A stretch of 64,000 nt of DNA, taken from the NCBI GenBank assembly GCA_029582165.1, contig CM055886.1, positions 21,514,669-21,578,668 on the forward strand, given 5' to 3'. Under the pieces are notes generated by a model, which did not search any database, was not told the DNA's origin, and worked only from the letters and a program-made list of their open reading frames with translations. A program made the position numbers and the translations under genes. This DNA is from Portulaca oleracea (lineage: Eukaryota; Streptophyta; Magnoliopsida; Caryophyllales; Portulacaceae). Below, piece by piece: positions 43,348 through 54,489 of this stretch; position 1 is the first letter of the stretch, and the number at the start of each line of letters is the position of its first letter.

Positions 43348-44163
43348 CTAGTGGGTTTGAACTACTCCTTTGCGCTGATTGCACTGATATGCCTTGTGGC
43401 CCGGTTTGCCACAGACATTAGAGAGAACCTTCTGCTTCTGGATTTTAGTATTAGGCTTGTTCAGTTGTTTTTGATGCTTGGATTGCTTCTGATCCTTCTT
43501 ATTCTTTCCTTTGAACCTGTCTTTATTAGCAGGAACAGAAGATTCAACCAGGTTCGCTTTAATAGAATTCAAAGAGAGAGAAGACATCTTATCTTTCAAA
43601 CGATTTGCTTCCTCAGTTCTCATATGGCTGATTAATTCTCGAAGGGTCAGATCCTTCTTCTTGTACTTGAGATGATTCCTATAGTCACTCCAGGATGGTG
43701 GAAACTTCTCAATCAGCACATTTTCTTGCAATATCTCACACATCTTCATCGCTTCATTCAGAACTTCAGCACACAGGTTCTCATATACATGAACTTGCTC
43801 CATAATAGGTTTGTCATCTACAATCAGGAATTGCAACCACTTGCCAACGACATATTTCTTCTTTCCAGCATCATCAACGCCATACTTGATCTCGAGCTTG
43901 TTCCATATAGTCTTCGCAGATTTGAAATTGACCAACAAATCGAACAGAGGGTTCGACATGTTGTTGAGAAGAAAACTCCGTGCGACTTTGTTGTCTTTCT
44001 CCAGTTTCTTTTTGGCATTCTCATCTAGTGGAACAACAGGGGTTCTTGGAACAGTAGGGGTTTGCTCAGGATCATTCTGAGGAGGTGGTGTTGGTGCTTC
44101 TGGATCTTCAAGATGAGGCGAGGACAACACATAATCAATCTCTAACTGTTCAAGATAGAGCAA
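43348..44163 (-). CDS. Copia gag with zinc knuckle
   Basis: A 271-residue minus-strand frame. It has a proline-rich start (PEAPTPPPQNDPEQTPTVPR), the central UBN2-type gag region (KTIWNKLEIKYGVDDAGKKK, EQVHVYENLCAEVLNEAMKM, KFPPSWSDYRNHLKYKKKDL, TLRELISHMRTEEANRLKDK), a lysine-rich spacer and the zinc knuckle CGKPGHKAYQC, whose first cysteine is missing. The frame ends just before the protease frame, so gag and pol are now separate. It would form the particle shell of the retrotransposon. The gag start may lie upstream, towards 44260. Confidence 0.8.
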   Translation of the reverse strand: MLYLEQLEIDYVLSSPHLEDPEAPTPPPQNDPEQTPTVPRTPVVPLDENAKKKLEKDNKVARSFLLNNMSNPLFDLLVNFKSAKTIWNKLEIKYGVDDAGKKKYVVGKWLQFLIVDDKPIMEQVHVYENLCAEVLNEAMKMCEILQENVLIEKFPPSWSDYRNHLKYKKKDLTLRELISHMRTEEANRLKDKMSSLSLNSIKANLVESSVPANKDRFKGKNKKDQKQSKHQKQLNKPNTKIQKQKVLSNVCGKPGHKAYQCNQRKGVVQTH

Positions 44164-44271
44164 TAACTTTTGGGACCATCGTTTGAAGTTGGTTCCATCG
44201 AAAGGCTCAATTTTGTAGATCTCAGCGAGGGTTTTGGGAGGAGCAGCCGTTGACAGTAATCGCTTTCAAAT

Positions 44272-44683
44272 TGTTGGAAAAAACAAGGTTGCTGGGAAAG
44301 AAACGAATAAAGGCTGTGGAGAACACAAGAAAACTGAGCCGTGGAAGAACCACTGCCTTGAAAGGGATTATGGCCCGACCTCGGTGCCAATCGGTATTGC
44401 CCGTCGCTCCACAAGGTTAACTTAGATTATCTCAAAACACGTGCACTCGTGGCCAAGGATATAGAGTATGCAAAACTGTGTGCCCAGAAAGGAAGAGGAG
44501 AGAAGAGGAGAGGTGAAGAGAATTATATTCGATGATGAACACAGTCCTCCAGAGGCTCCAATTTATAGGAGAAACTGGAAGCCAACAGCCACAAAAAACA
44601 GGAACTAAAAAGGAGATAAAAAGGGGAACCACAAAATTGAATGACTAAAAATGGAAAACAACTACATTTGGCCATTACCAACA
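44272..44683 (-). repeat. 5' LTR of the minus-strand Copia element
   Basis: Matches 38065-38477 with scattered substitutions. The TTTCA target duplication follows. Confidence 0.88.
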
Positions 44684-44688
44684 TTTCA

Positions 44689-45620
44689 TACACAACAAAT
44701 CACTCATTTCAAAGATAAAAATGAAATAATTCATTCAAAAGAGCAAGGGGAGTGACATTGTGAGCAAATACGACTGATGCTAATAAATAATCTATGATTG
44801 AGGTTTTTATACGAAATTCTCCAAGCAATCGTTAGCCAAAGATTTTTCTTTCTTTAGAGTGAATATACTTTAAATGCATGCAATGGATTAGGAAATATAG
44901 GGGTCAATGTCAACATTTAATTAGGATAATAAGGACAATTCAACCGTAAAAAAATCAAACCTTTGGAACTAATTTTTGCTGGGGTGTACATAACATTTAT
45001 GTCCATTGAAACTTATTGGTACTAATTTTGTCCAACACGGCAATACCCTTAGTACAGAATATTTGTGTCCATAAATATTTGTATTATTATTGGTCAATAA
45101 TCATGAATATCATATTATTTACGTCAAAAAATCCAATTAAATCAAGTAATTTAGCAGTTATTTTCACATTTGAGTATGAACTTTTAGTGATTTTGTTTAA
45201 CATGTGCCTTAACCTTTTCTATGTCATCATTCAACGTGGAGCAAGTCATATCAAGTGTAGACATTTTCTTCAATTTTTGAAAGTTCACATCTTCTAATCT
45301 TGCATGTCATAGGAAAGAAATACCTAAACTTGACACGTGCATATAAGCGGAAATCATGTCATTCTAAATATTATCGGAGTAACAGAGTTGATTAATTGTT
45401 GGGAGATTGGAATGAAGTTTTGATTGAAGTAGATTGTAACTGACATATGAGGTATAATTGATTTAAAATCCGTGTTGTAATTGATTGTACATTAGGTGTC
45501 ATTTGTATTTAATAGGAGATTTTGACTAAAACTGTAGCATTTTCAATTTCCTATTTCATAGGAGATTTTTTTTTTTTTTTTTTGCAACTGCAACAATACT
45601 TTAAACAGCTGCAATTGATA
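44689..45620. other. AT-rich intergenic DNA
   Basis: No gene or element was recognised. Includes a 19-base T run at about 45566-45584, which could mark the tail of an unrecognised minus-strand retroposon. Confidence 0.55.
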
Positions 45621-45886
45621 TACTCCCTCCGTCTCTTTGTAAGTGTCAAAGTAACTAATTTTAAAACTTATTTGTGTTGGAAATAAAATAAAAAAATTAT
45701 GTATGTACAAGTATACCCTTCATTAAAAGAGAGTAATAAAGAAGAATTTTAAAAGGTTATATAAAAATCTTATTCATTAATTAAGAGTAATATGAATATT
45801 TTAATTATTGAAAATGTTCAATAGACAAATTAAAAAAGACAAGCTAGTTGAAAAAATTTAACACTTATTAAGGGACTAAGGGAGTA
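45621..45886. mobile_element. Stowaway-like MITE
   Basis: A 266-bp element from TACTCCCTCCGTCTCTTTGT to TTATTAAGGGACTAAGGGAGTA; the ends are inverted and include TA targets (AAGTGTCAAA also pairs with TTAACACTTA inside). Confidence 0.75.
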
Positions 45887-46070
45887 CTTTGTAACAAATC
45901 TTCCAATTCATTGATTTTTAATTAAAATGAAATTCTTTTTAGTATTTTGTTCAGTAGTTGTGGACGATTAATGACTTGTAATTGTTTTTTTTTTAATGAA
46001 ATTCCTAGAAAGCTTCTTAGCTTGACATGTGGCAATAATAAATTTTGTTTGAATATAGTTAATGGATGAT

Positions 46071-46582
46071 TACTCCCTCCATTTTTTTATCTGTCACTTT
46101 AATGCTAAATTTGTAACATTTTGAGCATTAATATCTTAGCATATATAATGTTTTATTATACGAAAGTATTATTATTGGATTCGTAACGAAAAAATATACT
46201 ATCATAAGAGTATAGTACTGTAACTTTTTGATAAAATATGCTATGAAAATTTCTCAATAAAAAAAGGACATTGGAGACCATGTATCATTTATTAGGCGAC
46301 ACCGTGACAGTTATTGTGAAATGGAGATAGTATTATTATTGTATTATGTCTCATTATATTTGTCCAGTTACTAAATTTGAGAAGACCAATACATATTGAA
46401 AATTGGGATAAAAATTTTACAATTTATCCAAATTATCCTTACTTTAGTTAAAGATAATTGTTGTTGGAATGTAAAAAATGATAAAAAGTTTATTAATTAG
46501 GGGTAGGTGTCAGAATTATAAAATGAATAAATATTTTGGTAAATTAGGTGAAAGGACAATGTTTTGGGATGGAGAGGTAGTA
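46071..46582. mobile_element. Stowaway-like element, possibly two nested
   Basis: Starts TACTCCCTCCATTTTTTTAT and ends GTTTTGGGATGGAGAGGTAGTA. At about 512 bp it is longer than the others, and inner motifs (GAAATGGAGATAGTA near 46320, TCTCATTATATTTGTCC near 46350) look like further ends, so two elements may be stacked. Confidence 0.5.
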
Positions 46583-46659
46583 TTCTAATTTGCTATGAAA
46601 TCTTTATTCCATGTATTGAAATTTTCAATAAAATCAAAAGATTGAGTAGGCAATTAATT

Positions 46660-49600
46660 TTTTTTTTTTTGAGGGGAAACATATCACACATTATATTGAT
46701 AACTTGTCCATGAATACAAAGGGTCCAATCTGACTGGGACAAACCCCCCATCCACACCTGTTCATCCCCTGTCGGCCTAACTTTTGCAAGATGATGGGCT
46801 ACCATATTCCCATCTCTTTTTGTATGCACCCATCTCCTATAACTAGATCAATCTCACTACTAAACAAAGTTTGATTATTCATATGATAAATCAATGATGA
46901 CCTATCTGACTCAAAAATCACGTTATCGTAATTAAGCCTTCTCGCCAGCTGCACAACAAACATCCCCGCCTTCGCTTCCGCCACTCTAGGAGACCAAGCT
47001 GCCCTGATTCTTCGAACTACAGCCATCGGTAAATCTCCACGGAAATCTCTAGCCACCACCCCCAATTGAGCCCAACCTTCTTCTCCCAGCGAAGCATCGA
47101 AATTAATCTTGATTTCGTGATGCTGAGGGGGTTTCCACACTGTTGACAGTGCCTATTGGCCAGGGACTGTCACTCCACTGCTGATGTTCGAGAGTCGCAG
47201 AACATCCTTGGCTGTCTCATGTGCTCGCTTCACCAGAACTTGTGATCGGATTTTACTGTTGTTATATGTTTTCTCATTTCGAGCATATCAGATCGGCCAA
47301 GCTAATGTCATATATGTCTTTGAAGTTCATCAGACGAGGACTCACCAATTGATCGCACTACACCCCCAGGTTAGAATTTTGCCAGTGTCTCTGTCATATC
47401 AATCCCAGCCATTTGCCATATCTGCTTACTTTCAGGGCAGTGAAAAATTGCATTCATCCCATCTTCGCCTGTTCCTTCACACCTGCTGCATCTGTCTTCC
47501 ATTAATACGTGTCTGCGACACAATTCAGCTTTTGTGGGTAAAATGTCTGAACACCACCTCCACCAGAATACTTTAGCTTTAGGAAAGATTTTTGCATCCC
47601 ATATTTTGGGCCAGAAGGACTCGAAGTCAACCAAATTAATACTAGCTCCAATAAGATACGCCCACTTAACACTAAACATCCCATTGTCGGCAAAGCACCA
47701 ACCTAGTTGATCCGGGGGTCTTCTGATGCTTAGCAGAATTGATAAAATCAGGTTGGTAACCCTATTGTTGAATGTCCGCTCTATCAATTCCGTATTCCAT
47801 TCGGCACTATCCGGCAAAATAAGGTCATTGACCCACTTGAGTTCTGCATTTTCAGGCTTCTTCGTTTGTATCCTTTTCCCATGATCATCAATCACCCATT
47901 CATAACCCCATATGCATATACTCCTACCGCCACCTATCCTCCAATATAGCCCCTCTTTTAGGAGGGCCTTCGCTGCCCAAATTCCTCTCTATACGAAGCT
48001 CAGGGAAGGACCGAGGTAGGAGTTTAGAAAATCTGCTCTTGGATAGTATTTGGCCTTAAAAACTTTGGCGAGGAGAGACTCAGGGTGTTGCAGCAACAGC
48101 CAACCCTGCTTTTCCAGTAACGCATCGTTGAAGACATCCAACCTTCTAACACCGAGACCTCCTAAACACTTGGGTTTGCTAGATGCTCCCACGACTTCCA
48201 ATGTATTTTTCTGACAATCTCCCTTGCTCCCCACCAGAACATCGCGCACATCATATACATGTCATTGATAAGGGTACTGGGGAATTTGAAAATACTCATC
48301 AAATACGTGGGTATCGCCTGGATGACAGCTTTGATCAACACTTATTTCCCAGTCTGAGATAACAGTTTTTCCTTCCACCCATTCAGCTTTTTCCACATTC
48401 TATCTCTCGGAGAGGCAAAGATCAATTTTTTACTCCTTCCTACAAAGTGGGTGCCCCGAGGTATTTGTCATGTTTATCAACCATCCTCATCCCCAAGACC
48501 GCTGCTAATTCCACTCTGATATCTTCCGCAACGCCTTTGCTAAACAAGACTTCCAATTTGTCAAAGTTCACTTTTTGGCCCGATGCTCTTTCATACTTGT
48601 TGATGATGTCAACTATTTAAGAGCATTCCCGTCTCGTGGCTCTTGAAAAGAGAAGGCTATCGTCGGCGAAGAAAATATGTGAGATCTCCGGCCCATTTCT
48701 ACTCGCTTTTGCTCCGTGGATATTGCCTGCACTAGCAGCTTGTTTTAGTAAGCCTGAAAATGCCTCGGCTATCAAGATAAATAAGTATGGAGAAATTGGG
48801 TCCCCTTGTCTAAGACCTCGTGAGGGGAGCACCTGTTGAGACGGGGACCCGTTCACTATAATGTTATAGGTGACTGAGGTAATACAATTCATCACTACTC
48901 GGATCTAATGGGAATTGAAACCCATTTTTAAGAGAATCTCTTTCAGAAAGGACCACTCTACTCTGTTATATGCTTTGCTCATATCTAGCTTTACAGCCAT
49001 AACCCCCTTCCTCCCGCCGACCTCACCTTCATGGTATGAAAAATCTCATTGGTTATTAATACATTATCAGTTATGAGACGATCAGGGACAAAACCGCTCT
49101 GCTCGGGTGATACAATAGTAGGCAGTAGAACCTTGAGACGATTTGCAAGGGTTTTGGAAGATATTTATAGAGGACATTACAAAGACTGATGGGCCGGTAT
49201 TGGGTGATATCCTCTGGGGTTTTAACTTTTGGAATGAGAACAATATTAGTGTTATTGATTTTTGACGGTACTATCTCCCCCAACAAAATTGCTCTAACAT
49301 AGGACACTACATCAGACTCCACAATATTCCAAAAATTCTGAAAAAACAAGGCATGCATACCGTCCGGCCGCGGGGCCTTATGTGGGTGCATCTAGAATAG
49401 CGCAGCTCGAACCACCTCGTTTGTGTACGACTTATTCAGATTGTCATTCATGCCCGCAGAAACCATTGTTTGGATATCGGCTAAAGCTTGATCCATTTGC
49501 GTTGGGTTACTGGATTCGAAAATCGTGGAGAAGTAGTTGGTGATGATTTGTTCTATCTCCCTCTCTCCCGTAGTTACCTCCCCATCCAATTTTTTGAGCT

Positions 49601-50701
49601 TTGTAATTCTATTTCTCCTTTCTCTCTGTTTCGCTTTGTTGTGGAAGTAAGTTGTGTTTCTATCACCATCCTTTAGTTCTGCTACCTGACTCCTCATGTA
49701 CCAATAACGCTCCTTCTGGCTCAGTAGCAAGTCTAGTTGTGAAGATAACTCCGCTATCTCATCTAAAGTCTGCTGGTATGAAGGGCCGACTTGTAGCAGC
49801 CCAAGTCTCGCCTTAGTTTGGGCTATTTTACTATCCAACCCACCAAACTTGTGTCTCCCACAATCATACAATTTCTTCATGCACCCTTCTATTTTGTCCT
49901 TCATATTCCCACGTGAACATGACCATGCATCTCTTACTATATCAACACACTCTTCGTCTTCTACCCAAAACTTCTCAAATCTCCTCATTCGTCTCCTCTT
50001 ACCTCCCCCACCCACAATAAGGATTGTCTCGAGCAAAATGGGCGCATGATCAGACTTGTATCTAGTGAGATTTTGTACCTCTGCATTTAGGTATTTTGTG
50101 CTCCACAGGTCATTGGCCACAAACTTGTCAAGTCTCACCTTTGTAGCTCCCCTCTGCCAAGTGAAATGCGGACCTTTGTAGCCGAGGTCGCGCATGTAGC
50201 AGTCGTTCAGTGCCTCTCGGAAGTCCAGCATCATTCTCTGATCCCTTATTTCCCAGCCTCCTTCTCTTCTGCATACAAAATTTCATTAAAATCTCCTCCC
50301 ACTACCGTAAGGATTAAGGGATCTTGGACTAAAGATCTCAGCAACTCCCATGTTCTCCTCTTCTCTTGCTTCCTAGGCCATCCATAGATTCCTAAGAATT
50401 TCATTGCCACACTCCCTTCTTCCATGACAGTCCCTAGAATGTGGTTATCCGAAAAAGAAAACAGCTGAAAGTCCACATCCTCCTTCCAAAATATGGCAAG
50501 ACCTCCCGCTCGACCTCTACTGCTCACGGCAATGCTCCTAGGATTCCCGAATTTTGACCCCAACCTTTCAACTCTCCTTGCTTCCAACATAGTCTCGGAG
50601 AGAAAAACTATGTCGGGGCTATGTTTTTTGCTCCACATCTGGAGCGCCTGAACTGCTCCGGAGCTGCCACACCCCCTGCAGTTCCAGCATAGGATCTTCA
50701 T
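46660..50701 (-). pseudogene. LINE ORF2: endonuclease, RT, zf-RVT and RNase H
   Basis: The frame starts MKILCWNCRGCGSSGAVQAL (50701), the endonuclease start, with SPDIVFLSETM and VVGGDFNEILYAEEKE; a stop falls at about 50246. The next block (50234-49392) has GPHFTWQRG and KLDKFVANDLW-like residues. Reverse transcriptase follows: APRPDGMHALFFQNFWNIVE, QYRPISLCNVLYK (49391-49071), then GLRQGDPISPYLFILIAEAF and FFADDSLLF (48895-48617) with the YxDD-type FADD. zf-RVT (KIFPKAKVFWWRWCSDILPT, CSRCEGTGEDGMNAIFHC) is at 47895-47371. RNase H (KINFDASLGEEGWAQLGVVA at 47140-46799, then HTKRDGNMVAHHLAK) closes the ORF. At least six frame breaks are present. Confidence 0.87.
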
Positions 50702-50883
50702 TGGCGTAGGCGGGACTGGGATGTTCCAGTCTCCGCCTCTGAATTGTTTAAGTTGTTTGACTCCTCGACCAATCTGACCTTTCTATCACATTGCTTATTA
50801 CCTCGCACATCCTCGCCCTTTCGCTTGTTAGACCCAGCCATAATAGCCTCTGGGCTCAATTGAACATCCTTCCCCTTCCTTTC

Positions 50884-51768
50884 TCATGTGACCCAACCTC
50901 CTCCTTTTTCATCAACTTCATTCTTCTTAATTCTTGCAGTAGTTCGAACCCCTCTTAGTTCCAAAATTTTCTTCCTCTCTTCTTGCCATTCGCCCTCTCT
51001 CCCTCCCCTCCTTTTCCTCTTTATGGGGGACCCCTTCAGCTTCGGTCCGTAAGGCATGTCCTCCTCTTCCATCCCTGATTGGTAGTTCTTGCACGCCCTA
51101 TAAACGTGTCCAATGATTCCGCACAGAAAACAATAATCCGGAATTTTCACATATTTCAAAGGAATCCACTTCGGAGTCCCGTTTATCTTGATCCGCACTC
51201 CACGTCTTATTGGTTTAGATATGTCTATATCAACCCTGATCTTCATATACTCCGAATGCGCCAGTATATCATCTTCATCGACACCCACATACTTCCCTAC
51301 TGTATTACCCAAAAATTCCGCAAAAGCATGCGTCTTTTTCTTCATGGGTAAATCCACTACCTTAATCCAGAACCTTGTCGTATCAAAGGTAATCTCTGAC
51401 GGTTGTTGGTTGCCATCAATCCTGTTAAGGAGGACCATGTAATTATCGAACGCCCATGGTCCATCATTCAGTACCATATCGCGATCCGCCTCTGAGAAAA
51501 ACTGGAAGGAAAATAGGTTCTTCCCCAGTTCCTTGATTAGCACTCCTTGCGTCGGTCTCCATATATTTCGCATAGTGGTCATGAAAGCTTCTGGGTTGAA
51601 TCTCGACTGGGTATGCAGTTTTCCTACCAGGCAGAGGGCTATTTGGTTATCTATTTTCTCCTCATCCGGGTCGTCAAAGTCCAAGACCTCTTCTTCTTCC
51701 TCGGTTAACTTCATTCTCCGCATTGAATCCTCCAGGCATCCCTCCATGATAGGCGTAGATATCAACAC
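50884..51768 (-). CDS. LINE ORF1, DUF4283-type protein with CCHC zinc knuckle
   Basis: A 294-residue intact frame. An acidic start (MKLTEEEEEVLDFDDPDEEK) is followed by a DUF4283-type domain (IALCLVGKLHTQSRFNPEAF, VLIKELGKNLFSFQFFSEAD, DMVLNDGPWAFDNYMVLLNR) and, at about residue 212, the zinc knuckle CFLCGIIGHVYRAC, ending in an arginine- and lysine-rich tail. It is the nucleic-acid-binding partner of ORF2 in plant L1 elements. It is the only protein of this LINE that remains whole; the start at 51768 or at the internal Met a few codons on is possible. Confidence 0.85.
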   Translation of the reverse strand: MLISTPIMEGCLEDSMRRMKLTEEEEEVLDFDDPDEEKIDNQIALCLVGKLHTQSRFNPEAFMTTMRNIWRPTQGVLIKELGKNLFSFQFFSEADRDMVLNDGPWAFDNYMVLLNRIDGNQQPSEITFDTTRFWIKVVDLPMKKKTHAFAEFLGNTVGKYVGVDEDDILAHSEYMKIRVDIDISKPIRRGVRIKINGTPKWIPLKYVKIPDYCFLCGIIGHVYRACKNYQSGMEEEDMPYGPKLKGSPIKRKRRGGREGEWQEERKKILELRGVRTTARIKKNEVDEKGGGWVT

Positions 51769-51967
51769 TTCAAATCAGGTAACTCTCGGTTGCGTAGATT
51801 GAGAGAAATTGAAAGAAACACACATGTCTCCACAGGACGAAACCGTTCAACGAACCCTACACTACGGAGGGACACGACCTCACATAGCTAAGGCGGAAAC
51901 CTAGGGTTTAGCAGCCGCCAGGGTTTATCGCCAGAGAGGGAGGAATATTATGAGTAGGCAATTAATT

Positions 51968-52992
51968 GATGATATGACAGATATCGAACTCATATATCAA
52001 TAATGTTTTCAATTGATCAGCTTTGTTTTTTTTTTTTAAATTGATGATATGAAAGATATCCAACACATCATATATATTCATACGTTTAGCATTTTCATCA
52101 GATAAAGTGAAAGATTAATAATTTAACCATTCCTATTTTCTTTGGTTTTCAATTGCTGCTCTCCTCTTCATTCCTTATTTTTACTCTATATCCTATCTTT
52201 CTATTTTCTAGAATAACATGTAGATTTTCATTTCTTTTATTAGTGAAATGTATAGTTTGGTAATGCACTAATGATATAAACATGCAATCTCTCTCAAGTG
52301 CATATATTCTTTGACAAAGTTTGTACTCAACATGCATGTACTTTATTTTTGTCTTATTTCACACTTGAGAACTCCCTTTTTAGTAAAAGGACGATTTTCT
52401 TTCTTCTTTATAAAAAATAATATTATATAGTTGAGCGTAGCTCCATATTTAATATGACTTAGAACAAGTTATTTAACTTTCTATTAACTTTTCTAAGGTA
52501 TGTAATAGAGCTGCTGATTTGTCCCCCTAGTCAGCAGTTTTTTGATCTTCCGATCCTGTCCTTTATTTGAGTTATTTTCTATTTTTAATGATAATATTTT
52601 AGGTCAGTCCCTTGAGAAATAGGTATCTTAGAAGTTGTATTCTTACCTCTTATTAAAAAAAAAAATTGAACTTTCTATTAACTTATGTGATTGTTTAATC
52701 TCTCTAAAGTTGTTCATTTTAGGTTAAGCTAAAGTTTTCTAATATCAATTCATTTCGAGAATTCAAAAACCATAGCTATTTTATGATTGTACTGTGACAT
52801 GTCTTCTTTCGAATCTTTCCTATCATATAAATCAACTTTTAAGATTCACAATATGGACCTTAATTATTTGTATATTTAGTATCACTCTATAAATAAAAAC
52901 TTTAGATATGTGCTTCTCTTAAAATTATTATGGATTTTTGTGCGTGTTTATAAACATTGACATGTTTTTCGAACTTACAATAAAATCTATGT
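51968..52992. other. AT-rich intergenic DNA
   Basis: No gene or mobile element was recognised. A short A-run at about 52656-52666 follows GTATTCTTACCTCTTATT and could be a retroposon tail, but no body or duplication was found. Confidence 0.5.
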
Positions 52993-53276
52993 AGTCATGT
53001 TCTTTTGTGCAGTTGGTAAGATCTAAAAATGATGCGCTGTGGTAAAATTGTGAATTGTGCAATAAGGTGTGTAATGGTATTATAAAATTTGTGGAAAACT
53101 TGGTTGATGTGGTAGATGAGGAAAGAGAATGTGAGAAGTAAAGGGGAAAAGTAAGAAGATATATTGGTAATGATTGTGGTAAAATGTAATAAAATGTAAA
53201 AGAATATTGAATAGTATATTAAGTTATGGTAACACACTGTACCATATAAATTAAAAGAACAGGGCCAGAAGGAAAA
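52993..53276. mobile_element. Tourist-like MITE 1
   Basis: The right end AAAAGAACAGGGCC is the inverse of a PIF/Harbinger-type GGCCCTGTTCTTTT end; the left end (TCATGTTCTTTTGTGCAG) is degraded. The interior is the inverse of MITE 2: ACCAATATATCTTC, TTACTTTT.CACATT and CATCTACCACA blocks are shared. Confidence 0.6.
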
Positions 53277-53416
53277 TAATATACTTATTAGTCTTTTGTA
53301 ACAAATATATTGGTGTTTGTAATTCACATAAGACATGGAAATAACAGTATAAATCCTTATCAATAAAATATACTAACATTTTGGTAAGCATAAAGAATTA
53401 GATTGAACTATATTAA

Positions 53417-53706
53417 GGCTCCGTTTTTTTTTTTTAATGTGGTAGGTTGGGATGCGATACCACACTGCACCACACTATTTAAATTCTGCCACATTTCACC
53501 ACATCACGATATAATCATTACCAATATATATCTTCATCACTTTTCTCTCTCCTCACTTTTCTCTTTTACTTTTCACATTTTCTCTCATCACCTACCCCAT
53601 CTACCACAACTCTCACCACAGCTCACCACACTTCACCACACTTTTTCAAATTCCACCGAACTATTACCAATTTATCACACCTCACTTACCGTATAAAAGA
53701 ACGGAG
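53417..53706. mobile_element. Tourist-like MITE 2, TSD TAA
   Basis: Termini GGCTCCGTTTTTTT and AAAAGAACGGAGCC with TAA on both sides (53414-53416 and just after the right end). A 3-bp TAA duplication and this kind of TIR fit the PIF/Harbinger (Tourist) group. The interior is rich in CACCACA. It is inverted relative to MITE 1. Confidence 0.75.
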
Positions 53707-53768
53707 CCTAATTGGTATTTATTTCAACTATATGTAGATCATACGTATTTTCTCAACCAAAAACTAAG

Positions 53769-53854
53769 GCCCTATTGTTTTATGCGGTGCAGTGCGATCA
53801 TTATACCACTCAATATTCTTCCACACTTTACCATATCACACCACAATCACCACC
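53769..53854. mobile_element. Tourist-like MITE 3, left half only
   Basis: Starts TAA-GGCCCTATTGTTTTATGC and continues with CACCACA-type sequence like MITE 2, then stops at the Copia LTR (53855). The other half is not found beyond the Copia element at 59209. Confidence 0.6.
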
Positions 53855-54428
53855 TGTTAGGAAAGTGTCCTAAAATCACCAAATCTCTTGATCTCACAAT
53901 TATTTGTTTCCTAATTGTATTAGGATATTATTTAGGTTTCCTTATTGTGTTGGGTTTCCTAATTGTATTAGATTCTAAATCTATTTGGAGTGGGAGTCAA
54001 GTTAGGTTATAGGGAGTTCTCCCTATAAATAGGGTGCATGTTTCTCCACCAAAAACACATCGGTAAACACAGAGAGCTAGAGAGAGAGAAAATATTGAGA
54101 GAGAAAGGGGTCTTACCAATATTTTCCCTAGTGTATCCTGAGAGATTGTGAGTTGAGTGTTGAGAGATTGTTATTGTAATCTCTTTTGTGGATTGCATCA
54201 CAACCTATGATAGTGATCAGGTTGTACTCCTCCTTTCTCATAGTGGATTATTTTCTGGCTGTCGCCGTTCGTGGGTTTTTCTCCGAGTTCTTCGGTTTCC
54301 CACGTAATTCTGGTGTTTGATTTTATCGCTTATTTTTCGTTCCTAAATTTTGTTGTAATATCCGTCATCTCGTTTTCGATTCTATTATTTGCTTCCGCTG
54401 TTACCTTGCTACTTACTTTTCTCTAACA
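53855..54428 (+). repeat. 5' LTR of the third Copia element
   Basis: Contains TATAAATAG at 54014, a likely TATA box, and an AGAGAGAG tract at about 54075-54090. Ends CTCTAACA. Confidence 0.88.
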
Positions 54429-54430
54429 AG

Positions 54431-54443
54431 TGGTATCAGAGCC
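54431..54443 (+). other. Primer binding site, initiator-Met tRNA type
   Basis: TGGTATCAGAGCC two bases after the LTR. A second TGGTATCAGAGC lies at about 54470 in a ~35-bp local duplication. Confidence 0.85.
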
Positions 54444-54489
54444 TGACAAGGGTATCTAAGCCTAACAAGTGGTATCAGAGCAAGGTGAA

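Larger units (their letters stand above)
38065..44683 (-). mobile_element. Copia retrotransposon, minus strand, TSD TTTCA
   Basis: LTRs of 413 and 412 bp (38065-38477 and 44272-44683), starting TGTTGGAAAAAACAAGG and ending CCATTACCAACA in plus-strand reading. TTTCA flanks both sides (38060-38064 and 44684-44688). On the minus strand the order is gag, protease, integrase, reverse transcriptase, RNase H. The polypurine tract lies next to the low-coordinate LTR (inverse of ATCCCCCACT at 38478). The LTRs differ at perhaps 5 percent of positions by eye, so the insertion is not recent. A hAT element (41175-42348) splits the integrase. The site next to the 5' LTR (ATTTGAAAGCG in element sense) is not the usual Met-tRNA type. 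Confidence 0.9.
46660..51951 (-). mobile_element. Full-length L1-type LINE with 16-bp TSD
   Basis: GAGTAGGCAATTAATT occurs at 46644-46659 and 51952-51967. Between them, on the minus strand, lie a ~180-bp 5' UTR, ORF1, ORF2 (endonuclease, reverse transcriptase, zf-RVT, RNase H) and a 3' A-run (the T-run at about 46659-46670). A long perfect duplication and A-tail show insertion by target-primed reverse transcription, and the 5' UTR shows a full-length copy. ORF1 is intact but ORF2 has several stops and frameshifts, so it is inactive. The carboxy-terminal RNase H separates it from the other two LINEs here. Confidence 0.9.
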
